Positions 26,603-35,366 of a stretch of 64,000 bases of DNA are shown piece after piece. The DNA lies in NCBI RefSeq assembly GCF_003628535.1, contig NZ_RBCI01000017.1:1-64000 (forward strand), given 5' to 3'. Under the pieces are notes generated by a model. That model saw only the letters and a program-made list of their open reading frames with translations. It had not been told where the DNA came from and ran no database searches. The first letter of the stretch is position 1. The number at the start of each line of letters is the position of its first letter. The translations under genes were made by a program, and so were the position numbers. Origin of the DNA: Flavisolibacter nicotianae. GTDB lineage: Bacteria > Bacteroidota > Bacteroidia > Chitinophagales > Chitinophagaceae.

Positions 26603-28465
26603 ATGGAAGCGGTAGAAAAAAAGCTCCAGGTAAAGCAAGTTGACAAAGTGGTGGTGCGCTTCACCGGCGACTCCGGCGATGGCATGCAACTCACCGGCAT
26701 GCAGTTCACCGACACGGCGGCCCTGCTGGGGAATGACCTGAGCACCTTCCCGGATTATCCTTCCGAGATCCGTGCGCCACAGGGAACCGTTGCCGGCGTT
26801 TCCGGCTTCCAGGTGCACTTTGGCAGCACGGAAATTTACACTCCCGGCGACCAGTACGACGTGCTGGTGGCCATGAACGCCGCTGCGCTGAAAGTGGATC
26901 TGCCCCGGCTGAAACGCGGTGGAATCATCATCGCCAATACGCAGGGCTTTGATGCCAAAAACCTGCTGCTGGCAAAATATCCTGAAGGCGCAAATCCGCT
27001 CGAAAACGGATCGCTCGATAACTACATTGTACACAAAGTAGATGTCACCAGGCTAACGAAAGAATGCCTGGTGGGATCGGGTTTGGGAACAAAAGAGATC
27101 GACCGGTCGAAGAACATGTTTGTGCTGGGCCTGCTTTTCTGGATGTTTGACAAACAGCTAGCCTATACCGTGAATTTTATCAGGGAAAAATTTGCGAAGA
27201 AGCCGGAGATCGCAGACGCCAACATCAAGGTGCTGCAGGCGGGCTGGAACTATGGCGAGAACACCGAGATTTTCCCGACGCAGTTCAAGGTTGCCCCGGC
27301 AAAACTGCCTCCGGGAACGTATCGGAATATTACCGGCAATCAGGCCACAGCCATCGGGCTGGTGGCTGCTGCAGAAAAGGCCGCTCTGCCGCTTTTCATT
27401 GGTTCCTATCCCATCACACCGGCGACGGACATTCTGCAGGAGTTATCGAAGTACAAAGCCAACGACATCAAAACCTTTCAGGCGGAAGACGAGATCGCCG
27501 GCATTTGTTCGGCTATAGGCGCTTCGTATGTGGGTGATCTGGCCGTTACCACAACCTCCGGTCCCGGCATGTCGCTGAAGACAGAAGCCCTTGGACTCGC
27601 AACCATGTTGGAACTGCCCCTTGTAGTAGTGAATGTGCAGCGAGGCGGGCCTTCTACCGGTTTGCCGACGAAAACGGAGCAAGCCGATTTGTTGCAGGCC
27701 ATGTATGGCCGCCACGGCGAAGCACCGCTTCCGGTACTGGCTGCGCATTCACCTTCCGATTGCTTTGACACCATTTTTGAAGCCTGCAAACTGGCGGTGG
27801 AGCACATGACTCCCGTGATCTTTTTAAGCGACGGCTACATTGCCAACGGCTCCGAGCCCTGGCGCTTTCCGGCAGTGGAAGACCTTGCAGACATTACCCC
27901 GCGATTTTTGGAAAAACTCCCCGAAGGCGAAAAGCTGCTTCCGTATAAGCGTGATGAATTGTTTGTGCGTTCCTGGATCAAACCGGGAACATCGGGACTG
28001 GAACACCGCATCGGTGGACTGGAAAAACAGGCCGACACCGGTAATGTTTCGTATGACCCGCTGAACCACGAAAAAATGGTTCGCCTGCGGGCCACAAAAG
28101 TCAAAAAGATCGAAGACCTTATTCCGCTGGCATTACCGGACAGCGGCCGGGAAGGAGCAAGGCTGGTGGTACTGGGATGGGGATCTACATACGGCGCCAT
28201 CAAAACGGCAGTGAAAGAACTGCTGCAGGAAGGTTTCGATGTAGCACACGTTCACCTGCGGCACATCAATCCTTTCCCGAAAAACCTGGGTGAACTGCTG
28301 CACAACTTCAACCATGTGCTGATCCCAGAAATGAACAGTGGCCAGTTGCTGCAACTGATCCGGGCAAAATTTTTACTGCCTGCTACCGGCTATTCCAAAG
28401 TACAGGGACTGCCGTTCACTACGATCGAACTGAAAGAAAAAATTCTTGAACTGCTAAACGCCTGA
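26603..28465 (+). CDS. korA: 2-oxoglutarate:ferredoxin oxidoreductase, alpha subunit (gamma-alpha fusion)
   Basis: With KorB it converts 2-oxoglutarate and CoA to succinyl-CoA and CO2, reducing ferredoxin. The 620-residue chain fuses a gamma domain (about 12-195: [20 protein letters not shown], then [11 protein letters not shown]) to the alpha domain. The latter has [16 protein letters not shown] at about 266-281, [18 protein letters not shown] (295-312) and [20 protein letters not shown]. An ATG at 26603 is preferred over TTG at 26597. It sits between its ferredoxin (nine bases upstream) and korB (three bases downstream). KorA rather than another 2-oxoacid enzyme is favoured by the fused gamma-alpha form and the two-subunit layout, but substrate cannot be proven from sequence. 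Confidence 0.93.
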   Translation: MEAVEKKLQVKQVDKVVVRFTGDSGDGMQLTGMQFTDTAALLGNDLSTFPDYPSEIRAPQGTVAGVSGFQVHFGSTEIYTPGDQYDVLVAMNAAALKVDLPRLKRGGIIIANTQGFDAKNLLLAKYPEGANPLENGSLDNYIVHKVDVTRLTKECLVGSGLGTKEIDRSKNMFVLGLLFWMFDKQLAYTVNFIREKFAKKPEIADANIKVLQAGWNYGENTEIFPTQFKVAPAKLPPGTYRNITGNQATAIGLVAAAEKAALPLFIGSYPITPATDILQELSKYKANDIKTFQAEDEIAGICSAIGASYVGDLAVTTTSGPGMSLKTEALGLATMLELPLVVVNVQRGGPSTGLPTKTEQADLLQAMYGRHGEAPLPVLAAHSPSDCFDTIFEACKLAVEHMTPVIFLSDGYIANGSEPWRFPAVEDLADITPRFLEKLPEGEKLLPYKRDELFVRSWIKPGTSGLEHRIGGLEKQADTGNVSYDPLNHEKMVRLRATKVKKIEDLIPLALPDSGREGARLVVLGWGSTYGAIKTAVKELLQEGFDVAHVHLRHINPFPKNLGELLHNFNHVLIPEMNSGQLLQLIRAKFLLPATGYSKVQGLPFTTIELKEKILELLNA

Positions 28466-28468
28466 GGC

Positions 28469-29503
28469 ATGGAAACGCTGACCCAAACAAATGATTTTAA
28501 GCTGTCGCCCAAAGATTTTGCACCGGACATGGACGTGAAGTGGTGTCCCGGTTGCGGCGACTACTCCATCCTGAAACAAGTGCAAACCGTGTTTCCGGAA
28601 CTGGGTGTGCCGAAGGAAAACTTTGTGTTCATTTCCGGCATCGGTTGCTCGTCGCGGTTTACCTATTACATGGATACGTATGGCATGCACTCCATCCATG
28701 GCCGTGCAGCCGCTATTGCATCGGGGGTAAAAGCCGCGAACCCGGATTTGAGTGTCTGGATTATTTCCGGTGACGGCGACGCCCTTTCCATCGGTGGCAA
28801 CCATTTCATTCACCTGATGCGAAAGAATTTTGATGTAAACTATTTGCTGTTCAACAACCAGATTTACAGTTTGACCAAAGGTCAATATTCTCCCACATCG
28901 GAAAAGGGGAAAATCACCAAAACGTCTCCTTACGGCTCCATCGAAGAGCCCTTTAATCCGGCCGAACTGGCATTGGGAGCCAAGGCATCGTTTGTAGCGA
29001 GAACGCAGGACCGCGATCCGAAACAAATGCAGACCGTGCTCAAAAGAGCCCACCAGCATAAAGGAACTTCCTTTGTTGAAGTCTATCAAAACTGTCCCGT
29101 TTTCAACGACGGTGCCTTCTTTGCTTTTTCCGACAAGGAAACCAAAAAAGAAGAAGCGCTCTTCCTCGAACATGGCAAGCCGCTCATTTTTGGCGAGCAC
29201 AACCAAAAAGGCATTCGCCTGAACGGATTGGTGCCGGAGATCTTCGACGTGAACGACGAGTGCCACAACGACCTGTGGGTGCACGACGAAAAAGACAAGA
29301 CAAAAGCCAACCTCATTGCCCGGTTTTTCGATACTACGTTTGCCGGTGTTCATTTTCCGCGGCCCTTTGGCGTGATCTACGCCGATGAACGTCCGACCTA
29401 CGATGAGTCGCTGACCGACCTGTCGAAGAAAGTAGCGTACAGGGCAGGGAAGACACCGCTGGGCAAAATCCTTTCCGGCGATAAAACTTGGACGATTCTG
29501 TAG
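28469..29503 (+). CDS. korB: 2-oxoglutarate:ferredoxin oxidoreductase, beta subunit
   Basis: The thiamine-diphosphate-binding subunit and partner of KorA. The 344-residue protein has WCPGCGDYSILKQV (25-38), with two of the cluster cysteines, and GIGCSSRFTYYM (57-68). It also has the TPP/Mg site SGDGDALSIGGNH (100-112) with NNQIYSLTKGQYSPTS (129-144). The cysteine pattern is that of beta subunits carrying one [4Fe-4S] cluster. It starts three bases after korA and is followed after 76 bases by nuoA in the same direction, with no terminator between, so read-through into the nuo genes is possible. Confidence 0.94.
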   Translation: METLTQTNDFKLSPKDFAPDMDVKWCPGCGDYSILKQVQTVFPELGVPKENFVFISGIGCSSRFTYYMDTYGMHSIHGRAAAIASGVKAANPDLSVWIISGDGDALSIGGNHFIHLMRKNFDVNYLLFNNQIYSLTKGQYSPTSEKGKITKTSPYGSIEEPFNPAELALGAKASFVARTQDRDPKQMQTVLKRAHQHKGTSFVEVYQNCPVFNDGAFFAFSDKETKKEEALFLEHGKPLIFGEHNQKGIRLNGLVPEIFDVNDECHNDLWVHDEKDKTKANLIARFFDTTFAGVHFPRPFGVIYADERPTYDESLTDLSKKVAYRAGKTPLGKILSGDKTWTIL

Positions 29504-29579
29504 AGATTTTTAAAAAAAGACGTTGATGTCGTAAATTACCAAAGCGATCGCTATCCTGCTATTCACTAAATTATCCGTT

Positions 29580-29930
29580 ATGGGAGCATTCTCACTCATT
29601 GTGTTAACTCTTGCCGCCGTACTTTTTTCTGCAGGCGGCATCCTCGCCGGAAGATTGTTCAACAAGGGAAGCAAGAATCCGCAGAAAGGCCAGCCTTACG
29701 AATGCGGTATTCCCACCAACACCTCGCCCTGGCACCAGTTCAATGTCGGCTACTACCTGTTCGCCCTGCTCTTCCTCATTTTCGATGTGGAACTCATATT
29801 CATGTACCCCTGGGCTGTAGTGGTAAAGAAGATCGGCATCACGGCGCTGGTAGAGATCGGCATCTTCATTTTTATTCTGTTCATGGGCTTTTTGTATGCC
29901 CATAAAAAAGGAGCGTTGAAATGGATGTAA
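29580..29930 (+). CDS. nuoA: NADH-quinone oxidoreductase-type complex I, subunit A
   Basis: A membrane subunit near the quinone site and the E-channel of complex I. The 116-residue protein has three membrane segments (about 2-24, 58-80, 85-107), the conserved loop [25 protein letters not shown] split over 40-64, and an acidic [14 protein letters not shown] (70-83). It overlaps nuoB by ten bases. It is the first gene of a nuoABCD-HIJKLMN set lacking nuoEFG. Confidence 0.95.
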   Translation: MGAFSLIVLTLAAVLFSAGGILAGRLFNKGSKNPQKGQPYECGIPTNTSPWHQFNVGYYLFALLFLIFDVELIFMYPWAVVVKKIGITALVEIGIFIFILFMGFLYAHKKGALKWM

Positions 29931-30472
29931 GAGAACAAATCCGGGAACGCAACAAGGATTTTCCCGGCCAGATCATTGAAGGCCCCGGCGGCGGTATTAT
30001 CGCCTCCACCATCCAGGATGTGATGAACTGGGCCCGCTCCAATTCGCTGTGGCCGCTCACGTTTGCCACCTCCTGCTGCGGCATCGAGATGATGAGTGTG
30101 GCGTCGAGCAAATACGATTTTTCCCGCTTTGGTTTTGAAGTGGCGAGGGCCACGCCACGGCAGGCTGATGTGATCATCATTGCCGGAACGATCGTGAACA
30201 AAATGGCGCCTGTGCTGAAACGCCTGTACGACCAGATGGCCGATCCGAAATACGTGATTGCGATGGGTGCCTGCGCCATCAGCGGCGGACCTTTCTTTTA
30301 CAATACGTATTCAGTGGTAAAAGGCGCCGACCACGTGATCCCGGTGGATGTGTACATCCCCGGTTGTCCACCACGGCCTGAAGCACTCTTGCATGCGCTG
30401 ATTGCGCTGCAGGAAAAAATTAAGCAGGGCTGGACCAGGGAGCAAATCCGTACGCAAAAACTTGCATCATGA
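29921..30472 (+). CDS. nuoB: Complex I subunit B (cluster N2)
   Basis: Carries the terminal [4Fe-4S] cluster N2 that reduces quinone. The 183-residue protein shows the ligands C52 and C53 (TSCCGIEMM), C118 (MGACAISGG) and C149 ([12 protein letters not shown]), with the family spacing. Its ATG lies ten bases inside the end of nuoA, and its stop overlaps the nuoC start by four bases (ATGA), indicating tight translational coupling. Confidence 0.97.
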   Translation: MDVREQIRERNKDFPGQIIEGPGGGIIASTIQDVMNWARSNSLWPLTFATSCCGIEMMSVASSKYDFSRFGFEVARATPRQADVIIIAGTIVNKMAPVLKRLYDQMADPKYVIAMGACAISGGPFFYNTYSVVKGADHVIPVDVYIPGCPPRPEALLHALIALQEKIKQGWTREQIRTQKLAS

Positions 30473-30921
30473 CAAACGAAGAGATCAAAGAGTTTATCAC
30501 CAGCATATTGCCTTCGGCGACCTATGACGAAACCGGCGAATGGCTGAACATTAATATCGAAGCGGCACAATGGCGGCGGCTGGCACAGTGGATCCGCAAT
30601 GCGCCGTTTGACATGGATTACCTCTTTTGCCTGACCTGTATTGACTGGAAGGCACATCTGACAATGGTTTATCACCTGACGTCTACCTCGCACCGGCACA
30701 CGATCGTTGTCAAAGCAAAAGTTGACCGGGGCGATGCACAAATCGAAACGGTTTCGGACATCTGGCGCACGGCGGAATTCCACGAGCGGGAAGTGGCCGA
30801 ACTGTTTGGCGTGAACTTCATCAACCATCCCGACTTACGGAAGCTGATCCTGACGGATGATTTCGAAGGATACCCGCTACGAAAGGATTTTGAAGACCCC
30901 GTCAACATGATCAGACTTTAG
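30469..30921 (+). CDS. nuoC: Complex I subunit C (30 kDa subunit)
   Basis: A peripheral-arm subunit of 150 residues, separate from NuoD rather than fused as in E. coli. The family motif is present as [20 protein letters not shown] (about 104-123), followed by [16 protein letters not shown]. It overlaps nuoB by four bases. The 156-base gap to nuoD that follows is unusually long for this operon and contains a hairpin and a direct repeat. Confidence 0.95.
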   Translation: MTNEEIKEFITSILPSATYDETGEWLNINIEAAQWRRLAQWIRNAPFDMDYLFCLTCIDWKAHLTMVYHLTSTSHRHTIVVKAKVDRGDAQIETVSDIWRTAEFHEREVAELFGVNFINHPDLRKLILTDDFEGYPLRKDFEDPVNMIRL

Positions 30922-30930
30922 GAAAAAGGA

Positions 30931-31015
30931 GAACAGGCGAACAAATCAAAAAGAGGGCAGGGGAATGTAGGGACACGTCACCGGCGTGTCAGCAAACTAC
31001 AGAACAGGTGAACAA
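30931..31015 (+). repeat. nuoC-nuoD spacer: hairpin inside a direct repeat pair
   Basis: GAACAGGCGAACAA (30931-30944) recurs as GAACAGGTGAACAA (31002-31015), one mismatch in 14. Between them GACACG (30972-30977) pairs with CGTGTC (30985-30990) around a seven-base loop, within GTAGGGACACG-type sequence. That sequence resembles dispersed palindromic repeats common in Bacteroidota and cyanobacterial genomes. It looks like a small inserted palindromic repeat rather than a terminator, since no T-run follows. Confidence 0.45.
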
Positions 31016-31077
31016 GGAATAGCGAATGTCGAATTAGAAGAACCAAATACGAAAAACCATAAACTTCAAACTGGTTC

Positions 31078-32223
31078 ATGTACACAGAAACACAGATACT
31101 GAAAGACACCACCCAAACAGCCGCCAACGGTTCGGAAGGAGAGTTGGTTATCAATGTAGGACCGCAACACCCGGCAACACACGGTGTACTGCACCTGGTG
31201 ATCACGCTGAATGGGGAGACCATCAAAAAAGTAGAACCACACTTAGGATACATTCACCGCTCCATCGAGAAAATGTGCGAGAGCCTCACGTACCGGCAAT
31301 TCATTTACGTCACAAGCCGCATGGATTACCTCTCGGCGCACATCAACAACCACGCTTGTGCCATGACGGTGGAAAAGGCCATGCAGATTGAAGTGCCGCA
31401 GCGGGCCCAGTACATCCGGGTACTCATGGACGAACTGACCCGTGTTGCTTCCCACGAACTGTGGTGGGGAGCCATGGCGATGGATCTTGGCGCCTTTACA
31501 CCGTTCTTCTATGCGTTCCGTGAACGGGAGACCATCAATGAGATCATGGAAGAAACCTGCGGCGCACGACTCACGATGAACTACATGGTGCCGGGAGGGG
31601 TGATGGCTGATCTTCATCCTGATTTTGTTCGGAAGGTCAAAGCTTTCATTCAGCTCTTCAAAGATCACATTGACGAATACGATGAACTGGTGACCGGCAA
31701 CGTCATTTTTCAGAACCGCATGAAAGGCATTGGCTACCTGTCGAAAGAGGACGCCATTTCCTTCGGTTGCTCGGGGCCGGTGGCAAGAGCCAGTGGCGTG
31801 AACTGCGATATCCGCAAATTGTCTCCTTACGAGGTGTACAGCCAGGTCGAATTTGATGAAGTGCTTCAAACGGAGGGTGATTCGTTTGCCCGTTACCTGG
31901 TTCGCATTGCGGAAATGAAACAGTCCATCCGCATTATTGAGCAACTGATTGATGGCATTCCGGAAGGTGATTTCCAAGCAAAGACCAAGGCGGTGCTGAA
32001 ACTGCCGAAGGGTGAGTTTTATTCAAGGGTGGAAACGGCAAGAGGGGAGTTGGGTGTATACATTGTGAGTGAAGGCGGAACGACGCCCTACAGAATAAAA
32101 TTCCGTTCACCGGGTTTCTCCAATCTTTCTGCTTTGGACCACATGGTTCGCGGCAGCAAGATCGGCGACCTGATGGCAACCATGGGCACACTGGATTTGG
32201 TGATCCCGGATATTGACAGATAA
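31078..32223 (+). CDS. nuoD: Complex I subunit D (49 kDa subunit)
   Basis: Forms the quinone-binding pocket with NuoB. The 381-residue protein starts its homology at INVGPQHPATHGVLHLVITL (25-44) with HLGYIHRSIEK, and contains AHINNHACAM, the DLGAFTPFFYAFRERE segment and the C-terminal GDLMATMGTLDLVIPDIDR. ASHELWWGAMAMDLGAF differs from the more usual L-x-F-L-G form but keeps the acidic residue. Directly after nuoD comes nuoH; the nuoE, nuoF and nuoG genes often found here are absent. Confidence 0.96.
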   Translation: MYTETQILKDTTQTAANGSEGELVINVGPQHPATHGVLHLVITLNGETIKKVEPHLGYIHRSIEKMCESLTYRQFIYVTSRMDYLSAHINNHACAMTVEKAMQIEVPQRAQYIRVLMDELTRVASHELWWGAMAMDLGAFTPFFYAFRERETINEIMEETCGARLTMNYMVPGGVMADLHPDFVRKVKAFIQLFKDHIDEYDELVTGNVIFQNRMKGIGYLSKEDAISFGCSGPVARASGVNCDIRKLSPYEVYSQVEFDEVLQTEGDSFARYLVRIAEMKQSIRIIEQLIDGIPEGDFQAKTKAVLKLPKGEFYSRVETARGELGVYIVSEGGTTPYRIKFRSPGFSNLSALDHMVRGSKIGDLMATMGTLDLVIPDIDR

Positions 32224-32297
32224 TAACTGCCTGGGTATTGGCGGTAGACATTGTGCTCTCTAAACGCCAAACCCCAGACTCCAAACCCCAAACTCTT
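32224..32297 (+). repeat. nuoD-nuoH spacer with CCAAACCCCA repeats
   Basis: The 74-base spacer ends in a pyrimidine-poor tract holding CCAAACCCCA twice (separated by GACT) just before the nuoH ATG. Such CCAAACTCC-type arrays recur in front of genes in Bacteroidota genomes. In this operon this is the junction where nuoEFG would normally lie. Confidence 0.45.
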
Positions 32298-33374
32298 ATG
32301 TTTAGTTTACAAGGCATAACAAATTGGATTCAAAACTGGCTGACTGCAAACCTGCCAGCAACATGGGTGGTGATCGTTGAAAGCCTGATCGTGATCCTGC
32401 TGGCGATTGGTCTCTTTGCCGTACTGGGTTTGATGCTGGTGTGGATGGAGCGGAAAGTGGCAGCACACATGCAGATCCGTTTAGGTCCTAACCGTGTTGG
32501 ACCGATGGGACTTTTTCAAACCTCGGCCGATACGCTGAAGCTGATCTTGAAAGAAGGATTAACACCTGACGGCGCGGATAAATTCCTGTTCAACCTGGCG
32601 CCTTTTGTGGTGATGATTGTGGGAATGCTGCTGCTGGCGCCAATTGCATTTGCCAACGGTTTTCAGATCTGGGATATCAACATTGGTGTGCTCTATATCT
32701 CAGCGGTTTCTTCCCTTTCGGTGATCGGTATTTTGATGGCGGGATGGGCCAGCAACAACAAGTATTCCCTGCTGGGTGCCATGCGCAGCGGGGCGCAAAT
32801 CGTGAGCTATGAACTCTCGGCAGGACTTTCCATTCTTTGCATTGTGGTGCTGAGCGGCAGCTTACAGATTACGGACATCATCAATGCACAGCAAAACGGC
32901 TGGTGGATTTTGAAAGGACACATTCCTGTGATCATCGCTTTTGTGATTTTCATTATTGCCGCAACGGCCGAAACCAACCGGGCACCGTTTGACCTGGCAG
33001 AAGCCGAATCGGAATTGACAGCGGGATTTCACACCGAATATTCGGGGATGAAGTTCGCCTTGTTCTTCCTGGCGGAATACATCAACATTTTTATTGTGTG
33101 CGCCATTGGCGCCACCATTTTCCTGGGCGGCTGGATGCCGCTGCACATTGGTGGCTGGCAGGGGTTCAACCACATCATGGATTACATCCCGTCTTCGGTT
33201 TGGTTTTTTGGAAAAACATTGTTTTTGATCTTTTTGATCATGTGGTTCCGCTGGACTTTTCCACGATTGCGTGTGGACCAGCTACTGAACCTGGAATGGA
33301 AATACCTGTTGCCCATCAGTTTGTTCAACCTGCTGTTGGTGACGCTGATTGCAATACTGGGCTGGCATTTTTAA
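32298..33374 (+). CDS. nuoH: Complex I subunit H
   Basis: A membrane subunit joining the peripheral arm to the proton channels. From the ATG at 32298 it has 358 residues and about eight or nine membrane segments. Conserved segments are VWMERKVAAHMQIRLGPNRV (about 48-67), a long loop with TAETNRAPFDLAEAESELTA, and FHTEYSGMKFALFFLAEYIN. An upstream TTG (32238) would only add the low-complexity tract, so it is rejected. The next 500 bases interrupt the operon with a four-helix-bundle gene before nuoI. Confidence 0.96.
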   Translation: MFSLQGITNWIQNWLTANLPATWVVIVESLIVILLAIGLFAVLGLMLVWMERKVAAHMQIRLGPNRVGPMGLFQTSADTLKLILKEGLTPDGADKFLFNLAPFVVMIVGMLLLAPIAFANGFQIWDINIGVLYISAVSSLSVIGILMAGWASNNKYSLLGAMRSGAQIVSYELSAGLSILCIVVLSGSLQITDIINAQQNGWWILKGHIPVIIAFVIFIIAATAETNRAPFDLAEAESELTAGFHTEYSGMKFALFFLAEYINIFIVCAIGATIFLGGWMPLHIGGWQGFNHIMDYIPSSVWFFGKTLFLIFLIMWFRWTFPRLRVDQLLNLEWKYLLPISLFNLLLVTLIAILGWHF

Positions 33375-33388
33375 ATTTCGAGTTTTAG

Positions 33389-33405
33389 GTTTTGTGTTTT
33401 GGGTT
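33389..33405. repeat. Left inverted repeat flanking the four-helix-bundle gene
   Basis: GTTTTGTGTTTTGGGTT lies 14 bases after nuoH and 15 bases before the inserted gene. It is the reverse complement, with one mismatch in 17, of the sequence at 33838-33854. The sequence is G/T-only, so chance similarity cannot be dismissed. Confidence 0.5.
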
Positions 33406-33419
33406 CATAAAAAAACAAA

Positions 33420-33845
33420 ATGATGGCTACGATAAAAAAATTTGAAGAAATAGAAGCCTGGCAAAAGGCCCGAATGCTTGCCAGCGAAGTATTTCTGATT
33501 TCTTCTGAGACGGCTCTCAGTAAGGATTACCGTTTCAGGGATCAAATCAATGCAGCCGCAGGTTCTATTATGGACAATATAGCCGAAGGCTTTGAAAGAG
33601 GTGGCAGGATTGAGTTCATAAATTTCTTAACCATCGCAAAAGCATCTTGTGCTGAAGTTAGATCCCAATTGTATCGGCTTTTGGACAGGAAATACATAGA
33701 AGAAGAAAAGTTCGCCCAGCTCTACAAGCTAACTGAGGATATCGGCAACAAACTAGGTGCCTGGATAAAATACTTAAACATTTCTGAATATAAGGGGACT
33801 AAATATAAAAACAGAGACTCGTCAACTCAAAATACTAAACCCTAA
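33420..33845 (+). CDS. Four-helix-bundle protein (S23 / 23S-rRNA intervening-sequence family)
   Basis: The 141-residue product matches the family of small four-helix proteins first found in 23S rRNA intervening sequences and related to diversity-generating-retroelement Avd proteins. It has the characteristic opening IKKFEEIEAWQKARMLASEV (5-24), FRDQINAAAGSIMDNIAEGF (38-57) and IEFINFLTIAKASCAEVRSQ (63-82). The family is thought to bind nucleic acid, but standalone members have no proven function. Here it is wedged between nuoH and nuoI, has no link to complex I, and is bounded by near-perfect 17-base inverted repeats. It is thus better seen as a mobile or hitchhiking gene. The polar, lysine-rich tail (KGTKYKNRDSSTQNTKP) reads into the right repeat. 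Confidence 0.85.
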   Translation: MMATIKKFEEIEAWQKARMLASEVFLISSETALSKDYRFRDQINAAAGSIMDNIAEGFERGGRIEFINFLTIAKASCAEVRSQLYRLLDRKYIEEEKFAQLYKLTEDIGNKLGAWIKYLNISEYKGTKYKNRDSSTQNTKP

Positions 33846-33854
33846 ACACAAAAC
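33838..33854. repeat. Right inverted repeat flanking the four-helix-bundle gene
   Basis: AACCCTAAACACAAAAC is the reverse complement of the left repeat at 33389-33405 with one mismatch. It overlaps the last codons of the inserted gene and ends four bases before the nuoI ATG, so the element boundary practically coincides with the nuoI start. Confidence 0.5.
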
Positions 33855-33858
33855 TTTC

Positions 33859-34335
33859 ATGTTTATCAAAGAATACCTCTCGGACATCTTTAACGCCACA
33901 AAATCGCTGTTTACGGGCATGAAGCGGACCGGCTACTATTTTGTGCACCCAAAGGAGATCATCACCGAGCAATATCCTGACAACCGCGACACGCTTAAAA
34001 TGGCCGAACGGTTTCGTGGCGAAGTGATCATGCCGCACGACGAGAATAACGAGCATGCCTGCACCGGTTGCACGGCCTGTGAACTGGCTTGTCCGAATGC
34101 CACCATCAAGATCATTACCAAGTTTGAACTGACACCCGAAGGCAAGAAGAAAAAAGCCCTCGACACCTTCGTGTACCACCTGGAGCTGTGTACCATGTGC
34201 GGCCTCTGCGTGGAGGCTTGCCCGACTGGCGCCATCCAAATGGGACAAAACTTTGAGCACAGCGTATTTGACCGCAGCATGCTCACCAAAAAATTAAATA
34301 ACCCGGGCTCAAAAATCAGGGAGGGAGTTGAATGA
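33859..34335 (+). CDS. nuoI: Complex I subunit I (2[4Fe-4S], clusters N6a/N6b)
   Basis: Ferredoxin-like subunit passing electrons towards NuoB. The 158-residue protein has C68, C71, C74, C78 (CTGCTACELACP) and C111, C114, C117, C121 (CTMCGLCVEACP). In enzymes without NuoEFG this subunit is at the exposed end of the electron path and is a plausible docking site for ferredoxin. That role is inferred from ferredoxin-dependent complex I relatives. A TGATGAG-type tandem tract follows the stop. Confidence 0.96.
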   Translation: MFIKEYLSDIFNATKSLFTGMKRTGYYFVHPKEIITEQYPDNRDTLKMAERFRGEVIMPHDENNEHACTGCTACELACPNATIKIITKFELTPEGKKKKALDTFVYHLELCTMCGLCVEACPTGAIQMGQNFEHSVFDRSMLTKKLNNPGSKIREGVE

Positions 34336-34362
34336 TGAGTGATGAGTGATGAATGAGTGAGG
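34332..34362. repeat. TGATGAG microrepeat after nuoI
   Basis: About four partly degenerate copies of a seven- to eight-base unit (TGATGAG) run from the nuoI stop into the nuoI-nuoJ gap. They contain stop codons in several frames. It is a low-complexity tract of unknown meaning. Confidence 0.5.
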
Positions 34363-34386
34363 AACGTGAATAAAATGAATTGAATT

Positions 34387-35007
34387 ATGAATGCATCAGC
34401 TATTATCTTTTATGCCATTTCTGCTTTCATCCTGGGAGCAGGTTTGCTGGCGGTAACCTCGCGAAAAATCTTTCGCTCCGCCATTTGGTTGTTGTTCTCC
34501 CTGGTGGGAATTGCTGCCCTATACTTCTGGATGCAGGTGGAGTTTATCGCCGCTGTGCAGATCGTGGTGTACGTTGGCGGCATTGTGGTTTTGATCATCT
34601 TCTCCATTTTTCTTACCCAGGAATCGGGGAAGGAAATGCCAAAGCCTCAACTGCGTAAAATCATCTTTTCGGTCTTGGCTGCCTTGTTTGGCTTTGGGGC
34701 CAGTTACAACCTGATTTCCGAATACGGTTTCAAATCGTCAACAAAACAGTTTACTGTTTCGGTGAGTGAGATGGGGACGCAAATGCTGAGCACAACGGAG
34801 CACGGTTACATTCTTCCCTTTGAGGTGGTGAGCATGTTGCTGCTGGCTGCGATGGTTGGCTGCATTGTGATTGCCATGAAACCTGCGGAAGAAAAACCGG
34901 CAGAACCCAAAGAAGCCGAAGTGAAGAGAACAGAACTGAAACCGGCGCCGGCTGAAACCGTTGTCGTTATTTCCGAAACCGTCATCGAAGAGGAGGTCGC
35001 ATCATGA
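34387..35007 (+). CDS. nuoJ: Complex I subunit J with charged C-terminal extension
   Basis: A membrane subunit with five segments in residues 1-165, including the conserved VQIVVYVGGIVVLIIFSIFL (about 58-77) that carries the pi-bulge helix. The usual fold ends near residue 167 (IAMKPAEEK). About 40 further residues rich in Glu, Lys, Pro and Ala follow (EEKPAEPKEAEVKRTELKPA and on). This tail is longer than typical and would lie outside the membrane. The stop overlaps the nuoK start by four bases. Confidence 0.93.
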   Translation: MNASAIIFYAISAFILGAGLLAVTSRKIFRSAIWLLFSLVGIAALYFWMQVEFIAAVQIVVYVGGIVVLIIFSIFLTQESGKEMPKPQLRKIIFSVLAALFGFGASYNLISEYGFKSSTKQFTVSVSEMGTQMLSTTEHGYILPFEVVSMLLLAAMVGCIVIAMKPAEEKPAEPKEAEVKRTELKPAPAETVVVISETVIEEEVAS

Positions 35008-35318
35008 GCGCAGTACCACTAACACATATTTTGTTTGTCAGCACCGCACTGTTTTTTATCGGCATGTACGGGTTGTTTACACGACGGAACATGATCTCGA
35101 TGCTGATGTCCATTGAGCTGATCCTGAACAGTATCAACATCAACTTTGTTGCCTTCAACAAATACCTGTACCCGGACAAACTGGATGGGGTGTTTTTCAC
35201 CGTTTTCATCATCACCATTGCTGCCGCCGAAGCCGCGGTGGCCATTGCCATCATCATCAATCTTTACCGCAGCCATAAATCCATTGATGTGGAAGACGCA
35301 GCGGAGTTGAGATATTAG
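35004..35318 (+). CDS. nuoK: Complex I subunit K
   Basis: A 104-residue three-helix membrane subunit with buried glutamates needed for proton transfer. LMSIELILNSININFVAFN (about 34-52) and TIAAAEAAVAIAIIINLYR (about 72-90) contain the two conserved Glu positions. It overlaps nuoJ by four bases (ATGA). Confidence 0.95.
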   Translation: MSAVPLTHILFVSTALFFIGMYGLFTRRNMISMLMSIELILNSININFVAFNKYLYPDKLDGVFFTVFIITIAAAEAAVAIAIIINLYRSHKSIDVEDAAELRY

Positions 35319-35366
35319 GAATTGGGATATTAAGATATTGGGTCACAAACTTTTGAATTTTTCTCT

